Part shown: piece by piece, positions 15,273-15,336 of the stretch | Layout of the letters: every line of letters begins with the position of its first letter | Numbering within the stretch: position 1 is the stretch's first letter | Assembly (NCBI GenBank): GCA_965603115.1 | Contig: CBFDBT010000045.1 | Location: 1 to 15,336, forward strand | Direction of reading: 5' to 3' | Length of the DNA stretch: 15,336 nucleotides | Source: CBFDBT01 sp965603115 | GTDB taxonomy: Bacteria; Pseudomonadota; Alphaproteobacteria; Sphingomonadales; Kordiimonadaceae | Position numbers and translations under genes: made by a program | The notes under the pieces: generated by a model | Database searches by the model: none | Seen by the model: only the letters and a program-made list of their open reading frames with translations | Told to the model about the DNA's origin: nothing

Positions 15273-15336
15273 ATCTCTTAAAAAGCTTGTCCACATAGAG
15301 TGCGCATATTGTCGCAGGGTATTGAGAATTGACCGG

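Noticed and set aside
1..15336. CRISPR array, tRNA, insertion sequence, prophage or toxin-antitoxin pair
   Set aside because: No regularly spaced repeats, cloverleaf sequence, transposase, terminal inverted repeats or small paired genes were seen on either strand.

Overview
The window looks like chromosomal DNA of an alphaproteobacterium of moderate, slightly AT-rich composition. The grounds are a stand-alone PAS_5-type protein, a TonB-dependent receptor of the type common in sphingomonads and marine alphaproteobacteria, and a norCBQD operon behind an FNR/DNR-type box. The genus cannot be fixed from the sequence; Kordiimonadales- or Emcibacterales-like bacteria would fit, but that is a guess.

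Layout. Bases 1-969 (minus) hold the N-terminal 323 codons of a P2-type, SERCA-like cation ATPase that runs off the left edge. A 596-base AT-rich gap follows, with a 21-bp tandem repeat and FNR-like dyads. It leads to a tandem universal stress protein gene (1566-2423, plus) that is broken by two frame changes and an apparent internal deletion. At 2603-7207 lies a LysR regulator divergent from a two-gene operon: a GMC-family FAD alcohol dehydrogenase and an SdsA/YjcS-type alkyl sulfatase with a lipoprotein signal. A hairpin terminator closes it. Next come a small PAS-only protein (minus) and, divergent from it, an 835-residue TonB-dependent receptor (plus). The right third is the nitric oxide reductase operon norC-norB-norQ-norD (minus). 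Its last gene meets the receptor gene tail to tail, with the two stop codons overlapping.

How the genes may work together. The LysR/GMC/sulfatase group reads as an alkyl sulfate ester utilisation module: the sulfatase frees sulfate and a long-chain alcohol, the GMC enzyme oxidises the alcohol, and the LysR protein controls the pair. The nearby receptor may bring a related substrate across the outer membrane, but its substrate cannot be read from sequence. The nor operon reduces NO to N2O; NorC and NorB form the enzyme, and NorQ and NorD activate it. Its promoter has a TTGAT-N4-GTCAA box placed 32 bp (centre to centre) from a -10-like hexamer, as expected for class II activation. I found no CRISPR array, tRNA, rRNA, insertion sequence or clearly new defence or mobile system. 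The more unusual points are the decayed Usp gene, the lipoprotein sulfatase paired with a cytoplasmic alcohol oxidiser, the PAS-only protein sharing a control region with the receptor, and the terminator-less tail-to-tail junction.
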